From Sipunculus nudus (taxonomy: Eukaryota > Annelida > Sipuncula > Golfingiida > Sipunculidae): DNA of 64,000 bases. The notes beneath the pieces are model-generated. The model was not told the origin of the DNA. It did not search any database and worked only from the letters and a program-made list of their open reading frames with translations. Positions 12,091 through 23,819 of the stretch are shown here, piece after piece. The position numbers were made by a program, and so were the translations under genes. Numbering within the stretch: the first letter of the stretch is position 1; each line of letters opens with the position of its first letter. The stretch is from contig CM049320.1 of assembly GCA_026874595.1 (NCBI GenBank), positions 9,985,464 to 10,049,463 of the forward strand, written 5' to 3'.

Positions 12091-14139
12091 TCCCCCCCCC
12101 CTTATTTAAAAAAAAAAAAAAGTTTGTTTGTGTTAAATAAAGAAGACATCTTGGCCGTATACAGGCAAAAACAATTTTGAACAGACGCACATTACAGCCT
12201 CAACGTAAAAAAAACTGGAGACAGATTCCAGGAAAAACTATGAGCTTGTAATTGTGCTTGGAGATGACAGGTCTGGCAGTATTTATCTTATATAACTGTA
12301 ATATCTTAATCTGTTCCTCCTCCCACAATTTGGTGTATTGGTAAGTTTATTCAAATAAACACATCAGATAGTAATGAAATGATAACAACAAAGAATCGAA
12401 TTGCATGCATCTGTAAAACATTAATGTGAGCAAAATATTTTGCATAATGTCCAAATTGGCAGCACTGTGTCAGCATAGCACGAAATATAAGACAGTCTTA
12501 CTCATAAATCACTAAGCATGTAGCATTCAAAAATGTCTTTCATTTTAACTTTGCACAAGGTGGCAAATCCATAGGCAGATTTTTATTTATTGTATTGCTA
12601 TATATATATATATTTTAATATATATGTTTGGGGCACTGCTGCTGGGCAACATCAACTGTAACCCCCGTGTTGTAACTTGTAGCTGTGCTGAACATACTGG
12701 TGTGTGCAGGAGGCAGAACATGTACGTCTTTCTCCTGCAAAGAAATAAAACAACGCCGCAGTATCTATTCAACACAAATTTTATCACAATATATATCAAT
12801 ATTGAACAACTCTGGCTTAAAAGTCAATGTGATTTTCTTTTTTTAATGACTACCCATTAGAGCTTACAGGTCTGAATTACTCTGACATTGTATACTGATC
12901 TGGTTAATGAAACAATTATCATATACAGGTTGAATGAAGTATATGGTCAGGTCATAACAATACATTACCAGGGTTTATATGTACCTAAATGGATGCAAAC
13001 TTGCACGAATAACAATTAAACTCATAAAGTATAATCAAATGTTTTCATAATCAATTGTTATATTGGTTTATGCAAGTTATGTTATACTAAGAGGAAGAAG
13101 GTAAATACCCTTAAACTGTAAGCTGTAATAACAGAATAGTATATCAGATTGCTAAAAGACCAACAGAACAGTTGGTCGAATTATGAATAAAATATCACAC
13201 TATTTATTATAAATATCACACTATTTATTCAATTCTTCAATGCAAGAGAGTGAACCAGCTAATAACAAGCTAACAGTAATATATTGGGTGTAATTCCCAA
13301 ATCAACATGTCTGTTTTAATAGATGTAATTACTTACATTTTATGTTTTAATCCAGTACTTTAAAATGCGTACTACTAGAAGTAAAAATGACCTGTTAATT
13401 TTAAATGTCCCATGTTGTTCAAATTAAAAAAAAACTGTGTTAAAGGTGGTTAATGGCATCCCCAAATATTACAATTTGTTTCCTGTTTCGTAAATGCCAC
13501 CTTAAACACACTTGACAGTCACCAAACACGCATACTTCTCAGCCAGATATAACTAATCTGGGATTACCAGACTTATCAGTATTTCCTGACACTCGAAAGG
13601 TACACACAGCTACTGCACCTGATAACCTTTTTGACAACTGACTGCTTAATAAAAAGAGACATGACATAAGGCCTGGTGCTTAGCTGATATCAGACTTTAT
13701 ATATACAGGATTATATAGTGTGATTTAGGGACCACTGTTATAAAATAAGCGTTTTGGAGTCACAAAGGCTGACGGCCATTGCGTGTTACATCATCTAATA
13801 CCAGTATTTTGGCTCGACAAATATGCCTGAACTTGTGACCTGTATTATCTGACTGTGAATGCACATGTGACTGGGCATGTGATAGATTCTCACAATATAG
13901 CTATTTACTGACTTTAAAAATATCTCTTTCAGTTGCGTCAGGTGTTAACTAGGGGCTTTATTTTTCTAGGCACAACAGAAATATATTTAATTTGTATCTC
14001 AGAGAGAAGTAGTTACGTTAATTTAATATATATTATTCAGAGGGGAACTCCTGTGTCTGGTTTGTTATTTAGTAATATTTACGACTTAAGAGTTTTCATT
14101 AAAAGTTTAGATGATTGATTTTAACCACACAAAAATACC
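12091..14139. other. AT-rich segment between the 138-bp repeats, no gene seen
   Basis: About 2 kb of non-coding AT-rich sequence with a C-run (12092-12101), a poly-A run, and a short tandem duplication of ATAAATATCACACTATTTATT-like sequence near 13190-13235. No domain recognised in any frame. Confidence 0.45.
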
Positions 14140-14277
14140 CATTCAGGTGCACGCAGAAGAGTGGTCAGGCCTGAACATTCCCGGCTGAAGGCCAGCCTAC
14201 TTTACAATAGGGGTGGCTTATTAAAGGGCCAGTCAAAATACTGATAGCTGACGGGTAGTAGGCCTGATGTCTTACAC
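14140..14277 (+). repeat. 138-bp direct repeat, right copy
   Basis: Same unit as 11953-12090 in the same orientation, 2187 bp further on. Confidence 0.9.
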
Positions 14278-15440
14278 CCCGATCAGTCAGCGATCAAGAC
14301 GACGGAACTGCGCGCTGCTTCAGACTGGCAGTCGTTGGTTGCCATGGTCCCCATTGTTGACTAGTACACATAACATGACCGGTGTAAGAAAGATTAGTGA
14401 AGCCACACATGTCAGCATGGACAGAACCGGCCTGTCTGCAAGGCCAACAGATCAGGCTGCTCCACGAACAGCTGGCAGTGGCCAAAAGGAGGCAGCAGGA
14501 GGGAAACGGATAGACCGATGCTACCATGTTAACAGGCGATCGACCTGCGCTGTCAGGAAGCTGGTACTGCGCTGTTAGGAAACTGATGGCGATCGAATTC
14601 CGATCTCACTGCGCTTTTAATCCCAGGCGACCCCACAGCGGAAATTTTGTCCATGTTCAAAACCGGTCGCCACTCATGGCGTTCATGGTGACCATATGAA
14701 GACCCAAGGCGACACTATCTCGCTCCTACGAAGTTCATAAAAACTTAAGGACACTCTGGCTGCGCTCTACGGCGACCTGCCTCAATTCGGTGATCGCAGC
14801 GAGATCGCCTTCTGGTGTGACGGGGGTGTAAGTGGATCTCTCCCTGTCGTTTGAGCGCCTTCCCGGGTCCTCGGTCGTCTTTGTGTTGTCAACCAGTAAT
14901 GACGCACAAACAAACTCGCCATGGAATAAAAGGACTTCACGTAGAAACAATACACGGAACTCAGCAAATAATTTTTACCGCCCTGCAATTCATTAAAAAA
15001 TAGGCTTGACTCGCGAATTCACTTGAGGATTGTAATTATCAACCCTGGATCCTGGTTCCGTGGCCTACGCTGGTCGCTGTTGGTTCCTCCCCACGGATAA
15101 AATGCGGACTTCGTAATATTATTTACGCTTGCCAGCGGATTTACCATGGACTGTCGTTACCCGCTGTAAACTTTTGACAACTGTTTCCAGTGTTGTCTTA
15201 CAAGGAATCCATGAACATAAGGGACTTCAGTTAAGTATTTCATTTATGTTAGAGGACTTACCAGGGACATCGTTAAGCTTTATTATGCGAATATTCTATC
15301 TTTTCGCCTGTTGCTGTATATATTGTGAAGAATATGATTATTTTTGCAATTATTGTCTTCGAGTTTATCTATAAGGATACGTGTCTGAAATTATGTGTTG
15401 CGGTCCGTCGGGTCATGTTTGCCGTGTGAACGACGCCCGT

Positions 15441-15444
<4 letters not shown>

Positions 15445-15487
<43 letters not shown>
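15445..15487. repeat. (AT)n microsatellite
   Basis: Uninterrupted AT repeat immediately following CCCGTAACA. Confidence 0.95.
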
Positions 15488-15494
<7 letters not shown>

Positions 15495-15636
15495 TATTTA
15501 TATATCAATGATCACTGTAGTAAACATAATTAAACACATTTACTATATTACTATATTACTATATATTGTTCACGTGCATGTTATAATTTATTAGAAGCAA
15601 GGCTGATCGTATTCGATAACACTTTGTAGTGTAGTT

Positions 15637-15792
15637 TGTTATGAAGACAAATTGTTAAGGGGAAAATTCTTGGCTGATCCGGGAGTCGAACCCATGTCGG
15701 TGGCGAACAAGTCCGGCGTACCAACCGCTTCGCTAGTGCAGCAAGCTTCGCTAGCGAGACAGTTCGGTCCCCTTTTATGTCGCCCCGTAACA
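15637..15792 (-). mobile_element. TRIM-type tRNA-like LTR (3' LTR of a chimeric element)
   Basis: 156 bp. On the minus strand it starts TGTTACGGGGCG and ends TCATAACA. It carries an A box (TAGCGAAGCGG, about 15731), a B box (GGTTCGACTCCCGG, about 15695) and a TTTT run shortly after. It is about 90 percent alike by eye to the LTRs at 49001 and 49429. Directly upstream (15803-15793, minus) lies the purine run AAGAGAGAGTG, a polypurine-tract candidate. Confidence 0.8.
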
Positions 15793-15914
15793 CACTCTCT
15801 CTTAAGAGCGTTCTGCTATCAGAACAAGACTAATTATCCCAGAAGTCACACTTTGGTGAGCTTATTTCCTGGGCCACAAGGTTTATCGTCATCCCGGACG
15901 AGCCCCCAATTTTA
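15793..15914 (-). mobile_element. TRIM-type internal region with primer-binding site and polypurine tract
   Basis: 122 bp between the 838-bp LTR and the 156-bp LTR, with no coding capacity. It matches the 120-bp internal region at 49157-49276, including TTCTGATAGCAGAA, AATTAGT, and GTGTGACTTC / AAGCTCAC. Confidence 0.8.
15891..15908 (-). promoter_or_regulatory. tRNA-Pro primer-binding site (18/18)
   Basis: The minus strand reads TGGGGGCTCGTCCGGGAT, the exact complement of the 3' end of tRNA-Pro including CCA. This is the primer site known from gammaretroviruses such as murine leukaemia virus. It lies 6 nt inside the end of the 838-bp LTR, which is the correct place for initiating minus-strand DNA synthesis. 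Confidence 0.85.
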
Positions 15915-16752
15915 TGTTACGGAACCTAATAGCAACAGATCATGTATGCGTGATGATCAAATATTTTGTCAAGGAGATAAAAAAATCAGATTCTGTTACA
16001 CTAGGCAGCGTGAAATGTCTAGGGCAATGAATAAAGAAGTCAGTGTTTTTTTGTTAACAAATAACTATAATTTATTCTTAAAACAACCCTACATTACAAT
16101 ACACTAAATCAATACAATTACACAGTATAACAGCGGTATAACAACAAAGCAATACAATCACACTGTAAAATAAACAAAGAGCACAGTACCTGAATACCAC
16201 CACTGTCACAACGATAAGTCCTTTTAAATGTATATGCCAGATGAAAAGTCCACGCCAATCCTTTCGGAGAATAACAGTCAAATGTAAAGCTATTGTAACA
16301 ATCAAAAGGAAAGTAAACTTGAGGCAGGCAGCATTAAATTGTTTAGATTTAGTAATAGTAGAATCCCTGAAATTACTGGATAATCGGACAGGTACCACAA
16401 ACTGAAATAAACACGTCCGTGCCCGCCGGAATATTTTCTCACCTCTCTCTCTCGGCTCTCTCACAGCCACCTATTTATAACTTCTTGCCCCGAGCCGAGA
16501 ATTTTCCACTTCTCGAACAGTCTAAAGGATCTAACATAATATCCAGTAAACACGCGTTACAGGAATCATCTAGAAGAACATCGCTGTGTCTCTACATACC
16601 AGGGTAAACACGTGAGTCCGACCCGGCCCGGCCAGGCGAAAAAACCCCAAGCTAGCATGACAACGAGAGTTCAACCAGTACGGATTAAACTGAGAGTGCA
16701 ACTACAACACGAGTTACACCCGCGTCACACAACAAAAAGAGCAACTGTAACA
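15915..16752 (-). mobile_element. 838-bp LTR, TGTTACAG family (copy B), next to PBS
   Basis: On the minus strand it runs from TGTTACAGTTGCTC to TAGGTTCCGTAACA. It has a TATA box (TATAAATAGG, about 16480), an AATAAA-type signal (AAGAATAAATTATAG, about 16072) and a U5-like tail. It is followed by the tRNA-Pro primer-binding site, so it occupies the 5' LTR position. A 130-codon open frame (16470-16078) lies across the R/U5 region and is also open in copy D. Confidence 0.85.
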
Positions 16753-16761
16753 GCAGCACTC

Positions 16762-17288
16762 ACTGTTAACTTGTTCAAACGTTTCCGGATCACATGATCG
16801 ACGCGCACACGTGACTTCGGAATGTCGCCTTTGAGCTCAGTCCGCTCACACGATGTGTACATACACATGGACTCTTCAGCGCTACACCCCACAGATCAAC
16901 TGTCCTTTGCTGGAGTACGCGCACGTCCCTCAAAGCAAAGTCCACAAAGCAATAACATATAGGCGCACAGCTTATTCTATATGAATCAGAAGTAATGTCT
17001 TGCACAGCTGAGGTCTCCTGGATTTCTTACCTGAATATGCTCTTCCAACCCCCTACCCCGTGACAATATTCAGTACCTCTCTCGTATCGCGTGCATATAA
17101 TGTCCTAACCTGTTACTGGAAGCGCTCACGGTAGATTATAGTCCTAAGGTAATCGCGATACCCTCTATGAAGTCCGTTACAGAGGTATCAGCGTGGCCGT
17201 CTTTAGACAGTGACAACTTGCACTTACAGACATCGTCTCTTAGATATCAAGAATCTGATAAACGCAGACATGCCACTGGACTACAGTC
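16762..17288. repeat. Unnamed ~520-bp dispersed repeat, copy 2
   Basis: Direct-orientation partner of 5405-5920, roughly 75-80 percent alike by eye over the whole length. Starts just 10 bp after LTR copy B. Confidence 0.7.
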
Positions 17289-17406
17289 AATTGGGGAATG
17301 GTGGCTTGAAGTAATGGGTTAATTACTGCCACCTAGTTCACCAAAAAGTGTGACTACTGGGTAAATTAGTCTTTTTCTGAAGGCAGAACGCTCTAAAGAG
17401 GAGTCG

Positions 17407-17538
17407 TGTTAATGAATGAATATAAGAGTGGACCGAACTGTCTCGCCTGTAAAGCTTGCCGGACATATACGCCATAGACAGGGGTTTAAATCCCGGATCG
17501 GCTCAATATTTTCCCCTGAGAAAAATGTTTACGTAACA
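17407..17538 (+). mobile_element. Solo tRNA-like LTR, internally deleted
   Basis: Starts TGTTAATG and ends ACGTAACA. It contains GGACCGAACTGTCTCGCC and AAGCTTGCC, then jumps directly to GGACATATACGCC and a degenerate B box (GGTTTAAATCCCGG). The A box region is therefore deleted. It then shares CAATATTTTCCCCTGA with the other TRIM LTRs. Confidence 0.7.
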
Positions 17539-17977
17539 CCTGTCAGTGTCATTTCTTATTTAATTAGGATGATAGTAACCATATACCAACATTATTATGT
17601 CTTAACTTCTAGATATAGCTAGACTTCTAGATGGACGGGGTTAGGAAAAACCGTAGGATAATAACAAGGCAGAGCAAATCTCTGATGATCTATCGAGATT
17701 TCAACATTTCACCTATGTTACTCTTATAGGGTTCGAATTCAGTGGACAAAAAAACTTTGATTAAAACAATAAATTTGGTACTAAGCTTTATCAGTGGTGT
17801 CATATTACTGCTCACATACACATTCAGTATAAAATCAATGACCATGCCCTCATACCTGCACCTTAAATGATGTAACTCTGCTGACGACATCTGATATCAA
17901 AGTCTTCTCGTGGTACAACGTTATGATTAATCATTTTCCTTTGTGACAGACAATATTGATTAGTCATGAGGTAAGTG

Positions 17978-17979
<2 letters not shown>

Positions 17980-18023
<44 letters not shown>
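17980..18023. repeat. (TA)n microsatellite
   Basis: About 22 TA units. Confidence 0.95.
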
Positions 18024-18027
<4 letters not shown>

Positions 18028-18640
18028 CACACATATATACATCGTATTGTAATTGTTATTGATATTATTATTTTTTTTATCATTGTAATTACTACTATTA
18101 TTATTACTACAACTGAACCCGAATGAGGTCACGATTAACTCTTGAGTAAAATGTCACGTTCTTTCAACATTTGCATTAACCTGTAAAACGTCCTGTATTT
18201 CATTACTCACGTATCTGGAGGAAAAAAATGTACCAATCTCTGTTATATTTAGGAAGCTTATTTTCCAATCATTTTTGTATCTTTGTCTTGATGGCAGTTC
18301 GGGAAGTCCCGCATTCGGATGATGATTTTTTTTTCATCGCAGTGCACTAAAACGGGGAAATAACCTGACTCTTGAGCAAGCTAATTAATCACCTAGGCCG
18401 TAAGGTGCCTTAACTTTTGACTTATAAGTTGTACTGTATTGTAATCAGTCAAGGGCAGTTTTATTTTTATTCTTTGTTCCAATGCACTCATTTTCTGGAG
18501 AAAAAGTTAACGATACTATACGTGATGTTTCCGAAACAATTTGAAATCCTTTTTCTTACTTATTTTGGAAAATTGCAAAAGCGAAGACAGGATTAAGTAA
18601 AAGGGAGAGGGAGGCTGCTAAAGAGATGCCGAGTCGGGAG

Positions 18641-18826
18641 GCAGGGCGGATCTAGGATTCGGAGTAAGGAGGGGTGCAACCAAGGAGGACTAATGATAAA
18701 ACCTAAAAAAAAGTCAACATGTCCTTGAAAAGGGATCATGCCGCAAATACTCGAGTGAAACCCCTACAAAAAGGTTGCGGCAGCTAAAAAAGAGGTTGAG
18801 GGATCCGAAACCCTGGGGACCCGCAT
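18641..18826. mobile_element. hAT-like MITE remnant (GGCGGATCCAGG family)
   Basis: Starts CAGGGCGGATCTAGGATTC. Its body (AACCAAGGAGGACTAATGATAAAACC) matches that of 56036-56206. The right end CTGGGGACCCGC is a degenerate inverted copy of the left end. Assignment to hAT rests only on the CAGGGGCGG-type terminus. Confidence 0.5.
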
Positions 18827-18959
18827 GCGACCTCACAGTGCTGTCAACCTGGAACAGTTATGCTGACTACTGAGACACAACCTAGGTGGCGCACTTTCAA
18901 TACAAAACTTCCAGGACTTGGCAAATCACATTGCGCAGCCTCGGACGCACGAGAGTAAG

Positions 18960-20340
18960 TTTTAAAGCAGTTAATACAGGTTACAACGTTTGGCGAGTAA
19001 ATGTTTGATTTGGCGAGATATGTGACCACGTTTATACGTCTTTTCAAAATATTAATTAATTATTATATAATTAAAACGGAGCAAAGCTATACATTATTAA
19101 GTGAAATTAATCCAGGAGTAAAAGTATTCTAAATTTAATTCCTGTTGCTGCATAAAATATAATTGAAGGGGTCATGCTGTCGGAATAGAACGGAACACGG
19201 CCTTTACATCGAAGCCCAAGTAAAATGCTGTAACAATTTGTTTTATTGTTTGGTATACGTTTAGGAATCGTGAGTCGATTGGTTGAGTATTGAATGCTCA
19301 GGTCATCAGTAATATATCTATCACTGTACTGGCGTCAGAGTCAAATAAAATCCCTTTTATTCTCATTCGTGGCATGTACATAATGACTGATAATTACATT
19401 ATTTTCTGGAGTCTGAACGTGCCCCATTTAAGTGTTTTTAGTAGTGCTTTCATACTTTATAGTTTCTGTTAATTGAGATAATTTATAATGTTCCCGATAT
19501 ACAATTGCTTTTATATAAATCTAAATCAATAAAACGGCTACAGACGACTCTTAGCAGCCATTAATATACGATTATCACTTCTTGTAAATGTTCCGATTAG
19601 ATTTATAATTTTTAATATCATTAATATAAAAACATGAGCAGAATGGACGAAAGCCAAAATTGGTGTATCCCATGACACAAAATCTGCATTTACTATGTTC
19701 CCTGCCCACGCTATTTTATACAGATACGTTAGGTTATAATTGTGAACACTGGCAGGATATGAATATAATAAAATCGACAAAGCCAATACTAAAAAAGGGA
19801 TGCTTGATAACGAGATGTGTCATATTGTCTTTGTACGAATAGATAGCTAATTATTCAAATATATATTTTTTATATTGTACGCATTTACATTTGAACTAAG
19901 TTTATGTGATCTATTTCATAATCTTGAGGTCACAGGAAATTATATATCTAATTCCTCAAATAAAGCCATCTGTATATTTTACCTGTAATGAGAAGTTTGA
20001 GAAAAACTAACAAGTTTCCATGCCAATGTTCTCCACGATGGACCCCTAAGAATGTCAAGGCTAAGAGCCCTGTTAAATTCCGAAAACATGCTGGTAACCA
20101 TGCGGATTCCAACAAAGAACTATTAAAGAGATTCAAGGCAGAATTGTGCATAAAATCCGTGCTGGTACTACAGTATTCTCTCTACGATTTCTCCGTTAGC
20201 TTGTCCAAAGCTTGCTTTTAGTAGGGATGTTCGTTTTCTCCATCAGGTGGTGTGCACAATGTTAGGGCTGATTGAGGAGATGGGGGGGGGGGGGGGGGGT
20301 TAATATCACCGGGCATGAGCGCTCTCCATAGTGCCACACA
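18960..20340. repeat. Segmental tandem duplication, unit 1
   Basis: Aligns in order with 20700-22110 at an offset of about 1.75 kb. Anchors include GCGAGATATGTGA, TTAGGAATCGTGAGTCGATT, CACTGTACTGGCGTCAGAGT and GGTGTGCACAATGT, ending in CA-rich sequence. The two units are about three-quarters alike. A 77-codon frame at 19988-20221 in unit 1 is not preserved in unit 2, so I do not call it a gene. Confidence 0.8.
20282..20299. repeat. Poly-G tract (18 G)
   Basis: Uninterrupted G homopolymer. Confidence 0.95.
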
Positions 20341-20699
20341 CGCACACACTACCTCACGCACGCACACACACATACACGAACGTGTACGTTACAAATGGAT
20401 GCCCTTCCTGGATGTCGTCCAACTTTGTGGACGGGAATGGTGGTTTGAATTAATGGATAATTACTGCCCACAATTCACCGATCCTTAGAATTGGTGTTCT
20501 ATTATGACTTCCATCATGACTCGCACAGCCCTATCAGTTTATTTTAGAAGGCCTGAGTGTCATGTTGTCTAACTAGCTTATACAATGAAAGAAACGTTTT
20601 TTTACATAGTAAACAACACATATGATCATTATATCACGCTTTTACGCGTACACCAGCAGACGAAAACAATTAAACGAGATAACATGAAAATTTTGACGC

Positions 20700-22110
20700 A
20701 GGTTTCCGTGGTTTTGCGAGAAAAAAAGTTTGATTTTGCGAGATATGTGAACACGTGTGATTCAGGAATATTACCGCCTTTCCAACATATTAATAAAATA
20801 AGAATTTATAAAGACGAGGCTAGGCTAGGCTTTATTAAGTGAAATTCATCCTGAGAATATATGTATTCGGGTTTAATTTGTTGTTGTATACGAAATGAAT
20901 GAAGGGATTACATTTTTCTTAAGATACATTGTCTGAATAGTATGGAATATGGCCCTTACATTGTGACCGAAATAAAATGCTGTACCAAGTTTTTTTTTAT
21001 TGTTTGGTATATGTTTAGGAATCGTGAGTCGATTAGAGTAATATTGAATGCTGGGTTCATCGGTGATACATCTATCACTGTACTGGCGTCAGAGTCAATT
21101 AAAACCTCTTTTATTCTCATGCGTAGCATGTACACGAAGACTGACAAATACACTATTTTCTGGCGCCTGAAAAAAAAATGAAAAACAGACAAAGCATCCT
21201 GTTTTATATATAGCAAGTATATAAGTATAGCGATTTACTTTATAGAAATTTATATTAATAGAACGTCTACAGATTACTCCAAGCAGCCAGTAATATAAGA
21301 TTGTCAGTTCTAATGCAAATAACGATTAGATTTATTATTTTTAATATCATAAATATAAAAAAGAGCAGAATGATTGAAAGGCAGAACAATTATGTCTAAT
21401 TGAATAAAAATTACCTGCATGTACTAGGCCTATATACCCTGCCCACGCTGTTTTATTTTCTTTTATAACAATATACGTCAGGTTATATTTGTTTGCACTG
21501 GCAGAATAAAGAGTACAATGAGAACGATTAAGGTACTATATAAAGAGAAGGCTAATAACGAGGTGTGCCATATTGTTTGTGTAGAATTCTATATCTTATT
21601 ATTTAATGTTATCTTTTTCATGCTGTACGCATTCACATTTTAACGTTGATCTGATCTATTTTAACGTTCCATGATCGAGAAACCATTATCATCTTGAGTT
21701 CACGGAAAATGATTTATCTTATTCCACAAATAAAGTCATATTTATATTAACTAAAATGAGAAAGTAAAAAAAAACCTAACAGTTTTATATGGAAATTTAA
21801 CCATAATGGACCCATCAGAATGTTATCGCTACGAGCCTTGTTGGATTCCAAAACATGCTAGAACCATGAACATTCTGACAACGAACGATTTTGGAGACTC
21901 TAGGTAGAACCTTGCACGAAATCACTGCGGGTACTACTATATTCCCTGGACGCATTCCCCGTATGCTTTAAAAACTGCTTGCTTTAAAAAGGGATGCTAA
22001 TTTTCCTCACCAGGTGGCGTGCACATTGTAAGGGGTGGTAAATGTGGTGGTGGGGAGTTGATGCCCCCGGACATGCCTGCTCTCCATGCAGCAAAGTTAC
22101 ACACCCACAC
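20700..22110. repeat. Segmental tandem duplication, unit 2
   Basis: Second copy of 18960-20340 (see anchors there), ending in the CA/CCCA-rich tract at 22095-22210. Confidence 0.8.
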
Positions 22111-22210
22111 CCCTCCCACACATCCACACCCACCCTGACACACACACACACACATATGATCTCCATGCCGCAAAGTTACACCTACACACACACACACACT
22201 CACACACATA
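22095..22210. repeat. CA-rich microsatellite cluster
   Basis: (CA)n blocks, with the phrase TCCATGCxGCAAAGTTACAC occurring twice (22083 and 22162), so part of the tract is itself duplicated. Confidence 0.8.
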
Positions 22211-22259
22211 TCAGGGATTGGGTTAAAGCAATATGTAATAGTAATTACGTTTTCTAATA

Positions 22260-23030
22260 AATAGTAATAATAATAAATAAATGTTTAGGATAATCATTTA
22301 TTTTGTGGTTATTATGAACCTGCCGGAACTGTGATTATACTGTACTGATCATGATCTTGCCGGAAATAAATAATGCTGAAAGCAGCCAATCTTTACGCAT
22401 TAATTGCGAAAGCAAACCAATTACCATATTTCCTTTATCAGACACCGGGCTTAAGTAGTCGCTTGCTTTATTTAATCGCCGGTACAAAACAATGTCTATG
22501 AAAATTTAACACCGGCCTTAAAAAGACGGCGGTCTTGTCATCAGGCCTGGTGTCAGTTTCCGTGTTTGCCGCCGGATGTCTTTTCCTTTACTATAATTGG
22601 CGCGTTTACCGGTCAAATTGACCATAGATTATTGTATGAATTTCGGTTTGTTCTGTATTGATAATATATTTAATTCTTCCATAAACCATTCCATGAGGGA
22701 CACCAGCTATTCCCGATTCGTCCCATCATGATATAGGCAGATCACCGATCCAAATACACGCTACACAAATACGTCAGCAGTGAGAAAGCTTTAACTATCA
22801 CTGCTGTCAAGCTAGGTAAAAATATTACTGCTTGACACAAGCGGAATAACTTGGCGCGATGAAAGACTGCTTCGCGGATGGTTGAACAGAACTGTTCAAA
22901 TTCGTTTTGGCACATGTTTCTTGTGTAGCATGAAGACACCATATGGTTGTTTCAAGAGGTACAATTTGTAGCTACTGCCATGCTCCTTGCTTTCATATTT
23001 GAAGCGCTTTTAAGTGCGTCCCCACTGTTA
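22260..23030. other. No gene recognised; diverged repeat near 22430-22560
   Basis: The stretch with ACCGGCCTTAAAAAGACGGC resembles 26395-26500 (GCCGGCCTTGTTAAGACGCC), so a shared repeat lies here. Nothing else is recognisable. Confidence 0.4.
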
Positions 23031-23039
23031 CCAAAACCA

Positions 23040-23460
23040 ATATATAACTAAATATACCAGGTCGGAAACGCTTGTATACGCTGTGTCAAGCTGAATCAGT
23101 TAAAAGTCGGACGGAAAATGTCATGAAAACGAAATACGCGGTGCCGATATAGGTACCAACGCCCCCCCCCCCCCCCCCCCCCCGGATTTTGATGGAACCA
23201 TTTTTACCAGTTGTACGCGATGCACAGTTTGATGGAAGAGCTAACCGTAATTAGTATATACCAGGTTAGAAACCCTTGTATACGCTGTGTCGAGCTTATC
23301 AGTTTAATATTTGACGGGCGGAAAGTGCCATGAAAATGAATTACGACGCTATGCCGTTATAAGTACCAACCCCCTGTATTCTGTATTTCGACGGTACCTA
23401 TATCACCTGTTGAACGTGGGGAACAGTTAACGAAAGAGCCACCCACGCGTGTTCAGAGGA
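23040..23460 (+). repeat. Two diverged tandem copies of a ~220-bp unit
   Basis: CCAGGTCGGAAACGCTTGTA (23059) recurs as CCAGGTTAGAAACCCTTGTA (about 23264), each followed by TACGCTGTGTC, GTGCC/ATGTCATGAAAA, then TACCAAC. The end of the second copy and what follows (to about 23580) match 26020-26235. Confidence 0.75.
23162..23183. repeat. Poly-C tract (22 C)
   Basis: Uninterrupted C homopolymer inside the ~220-bp repeat. The sister copy has only CCCCC at the same place. Confidence 0.95.
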
Positions 23461-23593
23461 AACAATGTTACCATCTGCACGCGGTGTAAAATAAATGGAA
23501 TAGCCACATGAAAAACCTTGGTACCTGGATAGAATCTTGTGGACAACTGCAGTCTCTCACTGTGACTCACCGTAGTTGCGTGATTGCAAAATC

Positions 23594-23635
23594 AGGAGCG
23601 GATCCAGGATTTTGCAAGTGGGGAGGCTAGTAGAT
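23594..23635 (+). repeat. hAT-like terminus (CAGGAGCGGATCCAGGATTTT)
   Basis: A single terminal motif of the GGCGGATCCAGG family. An inverted partner lies at 25835-25854 (CTCTGGATCCGCCCCTG), which would make a 2.26-kb element, but no clean target-site duplication is seen. Confidence 0.45.
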
Positions 23636-23647
23636 ACTTTGTATAAT

Positions 23648-23649
<2 letters not shown>

Positions 23650-23692
<43 letters not shown>
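23650..23692. repeat. (TA)n microsatellite
   Basis: TA repeat, followed by more interrupted TA to 23740. Confidence 0.95.
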
Positions 23693-23696
<4 letters not shown>

Positions 23697-23819
23697 ATCT
23701 TATTATCTATATATATGTACATATATATATATAATATATTGCAGTGTAAACTTCTGATGTTCAAAAGGTTATAATGGGTGAATCGTTGGATACAATTTTT
23801 TTTAATTTCAGTCACATTT

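Larger units (their letters stand above)
11417..14826. mobile_element. Putative TIR element, 3.4 kb
   Basis: The left end CCACCATCACACGAGAAGG matches the reverse complement of the right end near 14826 (CACACCAGAAGGCGATCT) with 4 mismatches in 25. The interior near both ends is GC-rich with repeated GATC/GCGATC words (11440-11720 and 14540-14826). No coding region recognised. Confidence 0.45.
11381..15444. mobile_element. Composite non-coding element between two (TA)n tracts
   Basis: The segment begins TGTTGTG directly after a (TA)n tract and ends CCCGTAACA directly before another (15445-15487), as if it had split a TA microsatellite. Inside it are an imperfect inverted pair (11417-11441 versus 14802-14826, 21 of 25 positions) and a 138-bp direct repeat pair. 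No transposase or RT motif is seen. It may be one element or two nested ones. Confidence 0.45.

Noticed and set aside
14267-14578. 103-codon plus-strand frame
   Set aside because: Starts inside the 138-bp repeat and runs through the GC-rich TIR-element interior; no similarity to a protein family.
15652-16107. 151-codon plus-strand frame
   Set aside because: Reads antisense through the TRIM LTR, primer site and 838-bp LTR; a repeat by-product.
19988-20221. 77-codon Lys-rich frame in duplication unit 1
   Set aside because: The matching segment of unit 2 is broken by stops and frameshifts, so there is no sign of coding constraint.
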